Assembly: GCA_947490265.1 (NCBI GenBank) | Contig: CANLGQ010000007.1 | Coordinates: forward strand, 1-37,321 | Length of the DNA stretch: 37,321 nt | Origin: Pseudomonadota bacterium | GTDB taxonomy: Bacteria > Myxococcota_A > UBA796 > GCA-2862545 | Direction: 5' to 3' | Part shown: piece after piece, positions 23,432 through 31,637 of the stretch | How positions within the stretch are numbered: position 1 is the first letter of the stretch | How the letters are laid out: each line of letters starts with the position of its first letter | Translations under genes and position numbers: made by a program | The notes under the pieces: generated by a model | Databases searched by the model: none | Seen by the model: only the letters and a program-made list of their open reading frames with translations | What the model was told of the DNA's origin: nothing

Positions 23432-24246
23432 CCTGAGCTCCCGGTGGCGGGGTCGACGATCTCGACCTGGCCGATCTGCATGACGACGATAGCGAAGATG
23501 GAGTAGCTGTACAGCACCGGACCGGTGACGATGATCCGCGTTCCGACGGGGTAGTCAACCCCCCTGCGGTTCAACTCGACGTCGAGCGTGATGTCGTAGG
23601 TCGTGCCATTGTCGGCCAGAACCTGGAAGGCCCCGAAGGTGTCCTTCTCGGAGATCACGTCGCCCTCGACACGGCGGACCAGCGCGATGTCGGGCAGATC
23701 GAGCGGCCCGCTGGGAACCTGGTAGTAGATCGGCTCCGGACCTCGCTCGATCTCGATCACGTCGTGGGCGGTGACCATCGGGAGGTCATACACATTGGCG
23801 ACCCCGCGGATCGACAGGCTGACGCGATCGCCGGCGTCGAAGTGGGCGACCTTGCTGTCGCCCAGCACGAAGATGCCGCCGCTCGCATCCTGGATGAAGT
23901 ACGAGCCGTAGTACTTTTCGTCGTCGCCGTCGCAGCCCTCGGTCTTGAAGTAGAGCCGAGGGAAGACGGTGACGATCCCTTCGATCTGGGCGGGGAGCTC
24001 CGACGACGTGGCCCAGTCGGGACAGGTGGGGAGCGGCCCAGGAGCAAAGAGCGATTGGTAGGGCTCGGCGATGGGGAGGTCCCCGATCGCCGTCGAGCCC
24101 GTGACGGCGTAGGGCTCCTCGGTGAACGCGAGCGGTTCGATCACCTCGAGCGGATTCCCCGCGTCGAACCAATCCGACGGATCGTCGGGGAGTGGGTGGT
24201 CGAGCCCCGCGCACCCGGCGAGGCAGGTGGCGAGGATCCAGCGCAC
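23428..24246 (-). CDS. Lipoprotein with an OB-fold-like domain
   Basis: The 272-residue product has lipobox LAGC (Cys12). The central region (about 85-165) reads AQIEGIVTVFPRLYFK, then YYGSYFIQDASGGIFVL, DAGDRVSLSIRGVANVYD and a final strand with MVTAHDVIEI. This strand order, with the FIQDxxGGI turn and GDxVxxxG, is the pattern of the YhcR/ExeM-type OB fold found in extracellular nucleases, where it is thought to bind nucleic acid. A second similar unit may run to the C-terminus (VLADNGTTYDITLDVEL...YPVGTRIIVTGPV). No nuclease motif is present. Its GTG start directly abuts the stop of the preceding gene. A nucleic-acid-binding surface lipoprotein is inferred. Confidence 0.72.
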   Translation of the reverse strand: MRWILATCLAGCAGLDHPLPDDPSDWFDAGNPLEVIEPLAFTEEPYAVTGSTAIGDLPIAEPYQSLFAPGPLPTCPDWATSSELPAQIEGIVTVFPRLYFKTEGCDGDDEKYYGSYFIQDASGGIFVLGDSKVAHFDAGDRVSLSIRGVANVYDLPMVTAHDVIEIERGPEPIYYQVPSGPLDLPDIALVRRVEGDVISEKDTFGAFQVLADNGTTYDITLDVELNRRGVDYPVGTRIIVTGPVLYSYSIFAIVVMQIGQVEIVDPATGSSG

Positions 24247-25077
24247 TTAGTAGGCCTTGATCCAGTCGTTGTTCAGGACGCTGTCGAACTGCAGCACGTC
24301 CATGAACTCGATGACGGGTGCCGAGACCCGGACGCAGGCCCCGTTCACGAGGCCATCCGACCCGTCGCGCACCAGCACGTCGGCACTCGCGCCATAGTCC
24401 ACGTCGAAGCAGAGCGGCCCACCGCAATCCACGCCGTCGCTCGTCATCTTGCCCCAGAAGCGCACGACCTGGCTCATGTCGTTGTCGTAGACGAGGTCCT
24501 GGCCGCGCACGTCGCGAACGAACACGGCGTTGGCCGACGAGTCGATGGTGAAGTCGCTGAGGTCGGTGATCTCGGGCGTGCCGTAGTAGTTCTGGATCTC
24601 GAGCGCGGTGAAGCTCACCGCGTCGCCGACGGCCAACCCGGGCATGTCGATGCCGTAGACGAGGATGGCCCCGTCCGCGTCGGCCAGCCAGGCCTGGGTG
24701 GCGGGGTCGCCAAACTTTGCGGCCCCGACGATAGCGCCGGTGACCGCGATGTTCACCGCGGCGAAGTCGCCGGGCTTGGCGGGCGCGGCGGCGAGGACCG
24801 CGCCGATTCCGGCGGCGTTGGCGTAGGGAGTGCTCGTGCCGGTCGGGACGAGGTCGCCAAAATCGGTGGCCCAGCCTGCGGGCTCCTCGCATGGGGTTCC
24901 GACGTCGGTGTCGGTGTCGGTGTCGCTGTCGGTGTCGCCATCGGTGTCGGCGTCGGTGTCGGCGTCGGTATCCGCATCGGTGTCGGTGTCGCCGCCACTA
25001 TCGGTGCTCGGCTCCGGGCGGCAGCCGAGGGTGAGCGTCAGTAGGGGAGCGGCGAGCAGCCAGGGGCGAAGCGACAT
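24247..25077 (-). CDS. Lipoprotein with Asp/Thr-rich linker and OB-fold-like domain; first gene of the envelope operon
   Basis: The 276-residue product has a lipoprotein signal (LTLGC, Cys19), then a low-complexity Asp/Thr linker (about 24-60), the spacer type often seen in surface lipoproteins of Myxococcota. The rest is an OB-fold-like domain: FAAVNIAVTGAIVGAAKF, TQAWLADADGAILVYG, GLAVGDAVSFTALEI, NYYGTPEITDL. The same strand plan occurs in the next gene, so the two are probably paralogues. Four Cys residues in the C-terminal half could form disulfides. The ATG at 25077 has GGAGGT at good spacing. The gene heads a six-gene operon running to 18332. No catalytic residues are apparent. Confidence 0.75.
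   Translation of the reverse strand: MSLRPWLLAAPLLTLTLGCRPEPSTDSGGDTDTDADTDADTDADTDGDTDSDTDTDTDVGTPCEEPAGWATDFGDLVPTGTSTPYANAAGIGAVLAAAPAKPGDFAAVNIAVTGAIVGAAKFGDPATQAWLADADGAILVYGIDMPGLAVGDAVSFTALEIQNYYGTPEITDLSDFTIDSSANAVFVRDVRGQDLVYDNDMSQVVRFWGKMTSDGVDCGGPLCFDVDYGASADVLVRDGSDGLVNGACVRVSAPVIEFMDVLQFDSVLNNDWIKAY
24901..24992. repeat. Imperfect GTCGGT/GTCGGC hexanucleotide repeat
   Basis: About 15 degenerate copies of a 6-bp unit lie in tandem inside the lipoprotein gene and encode the Asp-Thr/Asp-Ala linker on the minus strand. Units differ at the third base and by single substitutions, so the tract is a diverged coding repeat. Such tracts can change length by slippage in 6-bp steps without shifting the frame, varying the linker by two residues per unit. 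Confidence 0.8.
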
Positions 25078-25187
25078 CGAGACCTCCGGTTCGCCGGTCG
25101 GCGCCGGCGGGCCCGCCCGCTTATCCCGGGTCCGGGTTCGCCGCCCGCGCCTTGTCCAGTGTCGGGGCTCACTGCCGCCATCCCGTC

Positions 25188-25216
25188 TTGACACCGCCCC
25201 GCGCCCGTGGCTTAAC
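25188..25216 (+). promoter_or_regulatory. Candidate sigma70-type promoter of the pseudokinase-PP2C gene
   Basis: A perfect -35 TTGACA (25188-25193) is followed after 17 bp by CTTAAC (25211-25216), a partial -10 match. The gene starts 33 bp downstream. The pairing in such GC-rich DNA is unusual enough to support a promoter, but the -10 is weak. Confidence 0.45.
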
Positions 25217-25248
25217 GGACCTCCGGGCCCTTGACCCGCTGGCGGAGC

Positions 25249-26748
25249 ATGCCGGAACGTCCCCCCCATTTGCCCCCAGGAACGCTGTTAGGCGACGATT
25301 TTACCGTCGAGGGCTTGGTCCGGCTTTCCGAAGGGCGGATGTTTTACCTCGCCCACGATTCGCGGCCGGAGCGCGAGACCCGGCGATGCTGGAGTTGCGA
25401 TCACGCGGGCACCCCGCGGGCCGCGTCGGTGTGCGCGCGGTGTGGATCGGCGATGCGCGATCGGCGCTTCCTCGTTTCGGCGCATTGGAACACCGAGGTA
25501 TTCGACGCCTTCGAGGCCTACCATCGCCTGCGGATCGAACACCCGGGCGTGATCGCGCCCTTGGTCGTGTTTCGGCAGCAGGGGGTGCTCTACTCGGTGG
25601 TCCCCTATGGCGGCGAAGGGTTGATGATCGACGAGGCGTCGCCGCTCTCGAACGAGCGGCTCCTCTACCTGGCTCAGCGGGTGCTCGGGGTGCTGGCCTG
25701 GATGCACCGCAGGGGGGTGCGCATACGCGCGATCAACCGGGCAAACCTGCTGGTCTCGCCGGATGGGTCGGTCCGATTCTTCGACCCGGAGGTCGATTCG
25801 GTCCGGACCGCTCCCGTCGCCGTGGCGGAGCAGGCCGACGTCTTGCGGAGCGCCGGCGAGATGCTCCGTCGCTACTGCAACATCGAGGCAGACGGGCTCG
25901 CCGAGATGCTGGGCGCCTTGGAGGCCGGACTGGCGCCGGCTCTCCCCGCCTTCGGTCGCCAGATCGAGACGGCCCACGACAATTGGGCACCGCTGACGTA
26001 CTCACACTGGGACGCGGCGATGTCGGATGTCGGCCTCACACGCCAGCTGAACGAGGACAACTGGGGTTGGCTTCGACTGTCCGAACGCGCGCGGCTGTAC
26101 GTGGTGGCGGACGGGATGGGCGGACATGATGGGGGCGAGGTCGCGTCCGCGCTGGCCGTCGAGACGATCTGCCGGGTCGCCCGCGAGCGAGAGTCCGTAT
26201 CACCCGAAGGGGACGATGCGGTGGAAGCGATGCTCGACACCGCGTTTCAGACCGCCAACAACACGATCAAGGAGAACGCTGAGGCCAAGGGCACCGACAT
26301 GGGCACCACCCTCGTGAGCTGCCTCATCATCGACAACCGGCTGGGCTTTCTGGCCAATGTCGGTGATTCCCGCGGCTATCTCCTGCGTGATAGCGCGCTC
26401 CATCAGGTCAGCCGCGACCACTCGCTCGTCCAGAAGATGGTGGAACGGGGTCGGCTCACTGCTGACGAGGCCCGGAATCACCCACACAGCAACATCCTGT
26501 TGCGCACCGTCGGGACGGAGCGCGACGTGGAGATCGACATCTTCCGAGTGGAGTTGGCGCCCGGCGACCGGCTCCTCATGTGCTCCGATGGCTTGTGGGG
26601 CGAGGTCGAGGACCGCGACATCGAGGCGATCCTCAACACCTACACCGACCCGCGGATCGCAGCGCGGGAACTCGTGCGCGCGGCCCACCACGGCGGGGGC
26701 AAGGACAACGTCACCCTGATGATCGTGACCATCCCCCACGCAGCCTGA
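25249..26748 (+). CDS. Zinc ribbon-pseudokinase-PP2C phosphatase fusion
   Basis: The 499-residue product has three parts. Residues 10-40 resemble a kinase glycine-rich loop region and are interrupted by a Cys4 zinc ribbon (C47-x-x-C50, C62-x-x-C65). Residues 70-240 follow a Ser/Thr-kinase C-lobe, but the catalytic loop reads IRAINRANLL where HRDLKPANIL is expected, and the DFG triad is DPE (179-181), so kinase activity is unlikely. Residues 255-497 are a full PP2C domain: RQLNEDN (265-271), VADGMGGHDGGE, NVGDSRGYL, SRDHSLVQ, CSDGLWGE and GGKDNVT supply the metal-binding Asp and Gly residues. It should dephosphorylate Ser/Thr, gated by the pseudokinase. I chose the ATG at 25249; a TTG at 25231 is the alternative. 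Confidence 0.88.
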   Translation: MPERPPHLPPGTLLGDDFTVEGLVRLSEGRMFYLAHDSRPERETRRCWSCDHAGTPRAASVCARCGSAMRDRRFLVSAHWNTEVFDAFEAYHRLRIEHPGVIAPLVVFRQQGVLYSVVPYGGEGLMIDEASPLSNERLLYLAQRVLGVLAWMHRRGVRIRAINRANLLVSPDGSVRFFDPEVDSVRTAPVAVAEQADVLRSAGEMLRRYCNIEADGLAEMLGALEAGLAPALPAFGRQIETAHDNWAPLTYSHWDAAMSDVGLTRQLNEDNWGWLRLSERARLYVVADGMGGHDGGEVASALAVETICRVARERESVSPEGDDAVEAMLDTAFQTANNTIKENAEAKGTDMGTTLVSCLIIDNRLGFLANVGDSRGYLLRDSALHQVSRDHSLVQKMVERGRLTADEARNHPHSNILLRTVGTERDVEIDIFRVELAPGDRLLMCSDGLWGEVEDRDIEAILNTYTDPRIAARELVRAAHHGGGKDNVTLMIVTIPHAA

Positions 26749-29244
26749 TTACTCGCGTCCCTCCAGGTATCCCATGGCTTCGAGGGCACTCTTCAGCTCG
26801 TCGTCGCTTCCTTCGACCTCAGTGGTGGTCGCGTCGGGCTGGGGAGCGTAGACAAGGCTCACGTTGAACACCCGGCTTTGTCGGTAGCGCGCGGTCAGGA
26901 GCGGCTGTCCGCGGGACCGATTCGCGTCGGGATTTAGCCGTTCCTCCCGGTTCTCCTCGCCGTATTCCACCTCGAAAACGAGCTGTGGGGTCACGGTCTC
27001 GACCGCCAGGCGGGGCAGCAGGTAGGCTTCGCGGGTGCCGTGAAATCCGCGCAGCCAGGTGAAAGTCACCGTCTGCGTGGGCGGATCCACGCTGGTGTCG
27101 AGCGGTCCGAGGTCGACCAGCACCTTCGAGCCCTTCAGCGGGTCGTCGCCGGTCCATGCGGCCGCCACGCCCCCGGGCACCTCGACGCGGACCCGAAAGT
27201 CGTCGCTCGCCAGGGTTCCGGTCGCCCGGCCTGGGGCCAGCCGGTAGCCCACCTCGACCCGGCGGCCGAGGGTGGTCCCCAGGCGCGCCGGCCAGTCGCC
27301 GACCGTCGCCATGGGATTCCCCTTCAGCAGGTTTTTCAGCTCGGTGGGGTCGTCCTGGAGGTTGTAGAGCGCGTCGCGCCCTTCGGTCGTCGTCCACTTC
27401 TCCCCGTTGTGGAGTACGCCCCAGCGTGGCGCGCCATACAGCGGGCGGCCGAAGGCCAGGTCCCGTTGCGCGAAAGACTGGGCCGCCCCGGGCTCGCGGC
27501 GCAGGAGCGGCACGAGCGAGCGCCCGTCGAGATCCGGCGCCGTGGCCCCGACGAGCTCGAGCACCGTCGGGGTGAGGTCGAGGAGGCTCACCGGGGCGGC
27601 GACCCGCCCGGGCTCGAAGCCGGGCGCTCGCACCACAAGGGGGATCCGGAGCAGCTCGTCGAAAAGGCTGTGCCCGTGCTCGAAGCCGCGGTGATCCCAG
27701 AACTCCTCGCCATGGTCTGCGAAGAACATCACGATGTCGGTGGGGTCGGTCTCGGCAATGACCGTGGCCGCTTCGTCGATCGCGTAACGGACGTTGTTGT
27801 CGTAACGCGCCTGGATCCAGGCCTGATCGTCCGCATCGAGCGACTTCTTGCGGATGTCGGCCAGCTCGAGGTGTTCGGGGAGTCCGAACGGGGCCTCGGC
27901 CGCGTAGGTGAAGCGGTAGGCGGTGGGCTCGTCGTAGGGAAGGTGGGGATCCATGAAGTGAACGCACAGGAGGCGATCCTGGCCGTCGTGCTCGGCCAGC
28001 CACTGGCGGGCTTGAGCGCTGACTTCGCTGCCGTCCGGCAGGTTGGTCACGTGCTGGTAGTCCCAACCGGCGTTCAAACCCATGTTGGGGGACAGGTAGA
28101 CGTTGCCGGCGATCATGCCGGTGGCCCACCCGCGGGCGCGCAAAACCTCCTGCAACGGGGTGGCGCTCTCATACTCTTCGGGTTGGCGGCCGGAGAGGAG
28201 CGCGCGAGCGGAGGGGAGGGTCCACGGCGCGACCGTCCGAGCCTGCTCGAACACGACTGAATCCGCGGCGAACGAGGTGAGCGCCTTGCTGGTGTCGCGC
28301 TCGTAGCCGTAAAACGTCAGGTGGTCCGGGCGGAGGGTGTCGATGAAGACGAGCAGCACGGTGGTTGGGTCGGCCTTTCGCGACGAGAGGATGGGTTCCG
28401 CGAGAAAGACATAGTCGAAGTTCGCATTTTCCTTTGGAAGCGATCGCGCGCGCAGCCGGATGGCTTTCCCGGCCCAGGGCGACAGATCGAGGCGCTGTGG
28501 GGTGAAACGCCCGGGTTGAAGGTCGCCCTCCCACACCCGGCTCGTCGTCGGGCCTTCGACCACCTCGAGGATCAAGCGCGCGCCGTCGCTGGCCGGGCCG
28601 TCGCGCACCTCGGGGGGTACGATCCCGGGTGAGAAGTGCAGTTCGGCCGCGGGGGGCACGTCGATGTCCCACGCGAGCGTGCTCGGCGCGGGGAGCAGGA
28701 GGCCCATCCGGCTGTCCCACCCGACCTGAACGGTCGTCCGCGCGAACTGCGCCGCATCCGAAAGCCCCGATGTGGCGAAATTCAGCGTGCGCTCGCGCTC
28801 GGACGCCTTCTCCCAGCGCAGCGAAAACTCGCCAGGCTGGGGCGGGCCGCGATCCCCGGGCAGGGCGACGACCAGGGTCTCCCGGTCGTGGTTCCAATAC
28901 GGGCGCTTGCGCGCCGCGGACCGGGCGTAATCCAGCGGCTGCCCGTCGCTGTCGAGCACAGCCATGCCCGCCTGGGCGACGTGAAAGAACAGCGCCCTGG
29001 GTCGCACGGGCAGGTCCGCCGCAAACCGGGACATCCCCTTGTGGGAGCCGAGCGCGCGCCACGGCCCATCGAGTGGGATCGCAGTGGCGGGTTCACGGCC
29101 TTCGGGCCGACTCGACTCCGGGATCTCGATCTCGGCAAAGGGCACGTCCACCGCCAGGGCGATGGACCGGGCCTCCTCACCAGAAACCGAGCGCGGACGT
29201 GCATCTCCGCCACACGCTGCGAGCCACACCCACCAGCCGAACAC
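26749..29244 (-). CDS. Sulfatase-like (alkaline phosphatase superfamily) lipoprotein with Thr at the nucleophile position
   Basis: The 831-residue product has lipobox LAAC (Cys13). Residues 50-290 form a beta-rich N-terminal region without clear family. The sulfatase-type core (about 293-650) keeps metal ligands Asp304 and Asp309 (VFIDTLRPDH), the HFMDPHLPYDE segment (431-441) and Asp512-His513 (FFADHGEEFWDH). The nucleophile region reads APWTLPSARALLSG; classical sulfatases have CxPSR there, giving formylglycine, but this protein has Thr344. Thr is also the nucleophile in phosphoethanolamine/LTA-synthase relatives, so phosphodiester or phosphoglycerol transfer is possible. A beta-rich C-terminal region (650-831) follows. 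The GTG at 29244 has GGAG 8 bp upstream, inside the gap after the metalloprotease gene stop. Confidence 0.85.
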   Translation of the reverse strand: MFGWWVWLAACGGDARPRSVSGEEARSIALAVDVPFAEIEIPESSRPEGREPATAIPLDGPWRALGSHKGMSRFAADLPVRPRALFFHVAQAGMAVLDSDGQPLDYARSAARKRPYWNHDRETLVVALPGDRGPPQPGEFSLRWEKASERERTLNFATSGLSDAAQFARTTVQVGWDSRMGLLLPAPSTLAWDIDVPPAAELHFSPGIVPPEVRDGPASDGARLILEVVEGPTTSRVWEGDLQPGRFTPQRLDLSPWAGKAIRLRARSLPKENANFDYVFLAEPILSSRKADPTTVLLVFIDTLRPDHLTFYGYERDTSKALTSFAADSVVFEQARTVAPWTLPSARALLSGRQPEEYESATPLQEVLRARGWATGMIAGNVYLSPNMGLNAGWDYQHVTNLPDGSEVSAQARQWLAEHDGQDRLLCVHFMDPHLPYDEPTAYRFTYAAEAPFGLPEHLELADIRKKSLDADDQAWIQARYDNNVRYAIDEAATVIAETDPTDIVMFFADHGEEFWDHRGFEHGHSLFDELLRIPLVVRAPGFEPGRVAAPVSLLDLTPTVLELVGATAPDLDGRSLVPLLRREPGAAQSFAQRDLAFGRPLYGAPRWGVLHNGEKWTTTEGRDALYNLQDDPTELKNLLKGNPMATVGDWPARLGTTLGRRVEVGYRLAPGRATGTLASDDFRVRVEVPGGVAAAWTGDDPLKGSKVLVDLGPLDTSVDPPTQTVTFTWLRGFHGTREAYLLPRLAVETVTPQLVFEVEYGEENREERLNPDANRSRGQPLLTARYRQSRVFNVSLVYAPQPDATTTEVEGSDDELKSALEAMGYLEGRE

Positions 29245-29258
29245 CCGAACCGCTCCGA

Positions 29259-30650
29259 TCAGCGCTGGCGACGCGCGCCCCGCCGGATCACGAGGCCCGC
29301 CAGCGCCGAGAGGGCGATCGCGCTGCCGCCGGCGGCCGCGGTGTTGCAACCGTAGCCGGTGCCGCGGTGGTTGTTGGCCTCGAACGTCAGGCTCGAGGCG
29401 CCGGTTCCGGCAGGGCCGCCGATGTTCAGCACGACGGTGTAGGTGCCGTCGTCTGGGAACGTGATGTTCGGCTCCCAACCGTTGTACGTGAGATCGGCGA
29501 GCGGCTCGCCGCTGACGCCCTCACCCGCATAGACCTGCCACTCGATGTTGCTGTAGCAGCCGTACACCGAGACGTCGGTCTCGTTGAGCATGGCGTACTT
29601 CAGGCCATCGACGTGCTGGATCCGGAACTCGGGTGTCGGCTCGGCGCAGGCCCGGACGAAGCCGACCTTGCGGAACTGATTCGTCCACCCCTCCTCGCCG
29701 CAGGCATCCCGGTTGCCGTGCACCTCGACCTCGACCGTGTAGTTGCCGGAGGCCTCATAGACGTGCGAGGCGTTGGGGCCTTCGCTGGTCCCGCCGTCGC
29801 CCCAACCCCACGCGACCGAGTCGATCTCGTCGAGGTAGTCCGACACCACCGAGCACTTCAGCTCGAACGGGACGTTGCCCGTCGCGAGGTCTTCGCTGAC
29901 CTCGTGGCTGCAGGTGAAGCTCGCGGAGGGGCCGTAAAGCGCAGTGATGCCTTCGATGTCGTCGCTGTTCAGGTCGTCGGACTTGATGTCGCAGTCGCCG
30001 CCCGCCCAGTACATCGTGGCGTCGAGCAGCGTCGGGTCGGGGCACGGATCCTCCTTCTGGCAGGAGTGATCCATCCCCCACCGATGCCCGACCTCGTGGG
30101 TGGCCACGCCGAGGAAGCTCGTTCGCCCGCTGCATCCGGGCCCCATGTCTTCCGGGGCGCCGAAGCTCACATCTTCGGCGAACACGATGTCGGAGTCGGT
30201 GGAGTGCCGGTAGACGTGCCCGTCGAAAACAAAGAGCTGATCCACCGCCAAGGTGTAGGTCACCGCGAGCGTTCCCGGCTCGAGGATGTCGTCGTCGTCG
30301 CGGGTCGTGATGTCGCCATCGGGGCCGGGATCGTTGAACGCGGTGCTGTTCATGAGATCGCCGTTGTTGTTGCCGCGATTCTCGTTTTCACCCATGTACA
30401 GGTTGGTGAGCGACGCGCATCCGGCGCTGTTGCCCCACTCGTCGTGCGCGGCTTTCATGGCGACCTGGCAGTAGTTCTCCGGGTCGGCGAGGGTGTTCAC
30501 CACCGTCTCCTCGCAGTCGGCGCGGCCGGCGACGTAGAACTCCAGCGGGAAATCTTCTTGGGGAACCCAGACCTGGTAGGTGTGGCTCCAAGCCGAGGCG
30601 CTCCCCGGAAGGGCCAGCACGATCATCGAGACGAGGGCAGGGGTTCTCAT
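29259..30650 (-). CDS. Secreted matrixin-like zinc metalloprotease with PKD domain and MYXO-CTERM-like tail
   Basis: The 463-residue product has a signal peptide (1-20, ending SASA). The zinc-binding motif is HEVGHRWGMDH with ligands His185, His189 and His195 and general base Glu186; the Met-turn is ATMYW around Met213, so the protease should be active. A PKD-like domain (about 240-310) contains SVAWGWGDGGTS and HVYEASGNYTVEVEV. The C-terminal 32 residues have Gly-Cys (GYGCN), a hydrophobic stretch (AIALSALAGLVI) and a basic end (RRGARRQR), as in the MYXO-CTERM sorting tag that directs myxobacterial proteins to the outer surface. The ATG overlaps the upstream stop (ATGA). Cys-rich loops suggest disulfides. 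The substrate is unknown. Confidence 0.9.
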   Translation of the reverse strand: MRTPALVSMIVLALPGSASAWSHTYQVWVPQEDFPLEFYVAGRADCEETVVNTLADPENYCQVAMKAAHDEWGNSAGCASLTNLYMGENENRGNNNGDLMNSTAFNDPGPDGDITTRDDDDILEPGTLAVTYTLAVDQLFVFDGHVYRHSTDSDIVFAEDVSFGAPEDMGPGCSGRTSFLGVATHEVGHRWGMDHSCQKEDPCPDPTLLDATMYWAGGDCDIKSDDLNSDDIEGITALYGPSASFTCSHEVSEDLATGNVPFELKCSVVSDYLDEIDSVAWGWGDGGTSEGPNASHVYEASGNYTVEVEVHGNRDACGEEGWTNQFRKVGFVRACAEPTPEFRIQHVDGLKYAMLNETDVSVYGCYSNIEWQVYAGEGVSGEPLADLTYNGWEPNITFPDDGTYTVVLNIGGPAGTGASSLTFEANNHRGTGYGCNTAAAGGSAIALSALAGLVIRRGARRQR

Positions 30651-31306
30651 CGGGGGATCCTCGTCTCGGGCAGGTTGATCTTGCGGAGTGTCTCGGTGTT
30701 GATGCCCTGGATCGGCACGCCGTCCCACCCGACGGAGACTCGGGCGGTCACCCGGGCGAGCACCTCGTCGAGGTAAGCGCGGTCCTCGACCGCCGGATGT
30801 GGGAGGAAGCGGCCGTCGTAGGGGATGCCGGTCGACTCGGACTGCTGCCAAGTGCGGGTGTACAGCCGGTCTTCGCCGGGCGCGCGCCGGATGTCGAGCT
30901 TTCCGAGGTGGGCTTGCACCGGCACCCACCGACCGCTCTCGTGAAGGTACAGGAACAGGAGGGTGTCCTCCTGGGCCGAGAACCAGGCCCGCCCCGGGAC
31001 GTCGAACGTGACGCCGCTCTTCGTGCCGCCCAACTGATCGACGATCAGCTCCTCGGGCAGGCCATTCCCCTTATAGGTGTCGGTGATCGCGACCCGCGCC
31101 CGCGACCAGACCCGATCGTCTTTATCGAGCTCGGTCCAGGTCTCGAGGACGGTCGCGCGCACGATGGCCGTGGAGGCATCGGTCTGCTGCTCCAGGGTGT
31201 AGCCGGCAAAGGTGGTGGCCTCTGCGAGCGGGCTCCACGTGGCGAATCCCGTTCCGGCGGCGAGAATTGCGCCGGCGAGGAGGCGATGGACGATCCGGCT
31301 GGACAT
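30647..31306 (-). CDS. Secreted hypothetical protein paired with the metalloprotease
   Basis: The 219-residue product has a signal peptide (about 1-30, ending AEA). The mature part has a beta-strand pattern, including ASTAIVRATVLETWTELDK, SRARVAITDTYKG and EDTLLFLYLHESGRW. I do not recognise a named domain. The gene overlaps the metalloprotease gene by 4 bp (ATGA) and has the operon promoter directly upstream, so the two products are likely made together. An inhibitor, chaperone or substrate-binding partner of the protease are possibilities; the sequence does not choose among them. AGGAG precedes the ATG at about 7 bp. Confidence 0.8.
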   Translation of the reverse strand: MSSRIVHRLLAGAILAAGTGFATWSPLAEATTFAGYTLEQQTDASTAIVRATVLETWTELDKDDRVWSRARVAITDTYKGNGLPEELIVDQLGGTKSGVTFDVPGRAWFSAQEDTLLFLYLHESGRWVPVQAHLGKLDIRRAPGEDRLYTRTWQQSESTGIPYDGRFLPHPAVEDRAYLDEVLARVTARVSVGWDGVPIQGINTETLRKINLPETRIPR

Positions 31307-31341
31307 GGACGACTCCTGGGGGTGGGCACCCCGGCCGCACC

Positions 31342-31370
31342 ATCCTAGCGCGCAACCCGCCCACCATCAA
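31342..31370 (-). promoter_or_regulatory. Candidate sigma70-type promoter of the metalloprotease operon
   Basis: On the minus strand TTGATG (31370-31365) is separated by 17 bp from TAGGAT (31347-31342), each matching four of six consensus bases. The start codon of the first gene lies 35 bp downstream with AGGAG before it. Confidence 0.5.
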
Positions 31371-31564
31371 TGACCCGCTCAGGAAGTGCTTCGTCCGGTC
31401 GCGTCGTAAACGTCGACCCGTTCCGGCGCCCAGCGCGACTTCTGAATGATCCCGCTTCCCTCGACCCGTCTGTCAATCTCGCTGCGGCTGGGGTGTGCCT
31501 TCAACGCGGTCTGTGTTAGCAGCGGCGCCTTCCGTGCCACCCAGTGCGGTTGACTTCGTTCGAC

Positions 31565-31579
31565 GGGTCTTGTAGACCC
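31565..31579 (+). other. Perfect small hairpin in the TonB-receptor leader
   Basis: GGGTCT-TGT-AGACCC forms a perfect 6-bp stem with a 3-nt loop. It overlaps the weak -10-like hexamer. It may be an operator or an RNA hairpin, depending on where transcription starts. Confidence 0.35.
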
Positions 31580-31637
31580 AGCCTGTTCCGCACTCGGCAC
31601 CCGGTTCGGGGCAGGCGGCCAAAAGCCGAGCTTTGAA

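Noticed and set aside
24901-24992. CRISPR array
   Set aside because: The repeats are 6 bp, continuous and in coding frame, with no spacers.
23764-25044. Plus-strand open frame ending in Val/Gly repeats
   Set aside because: The repeats are the reverse reading of the Asp/Thr linker tract; the minus-strand lipoproteins explain the region.
28629-30776. Long plus-strand open frame across the sulfatase-like and metalloprotease genes
   Set aside because: It spans two confident opposite-strand genes and their junction and has no recognisable domain.
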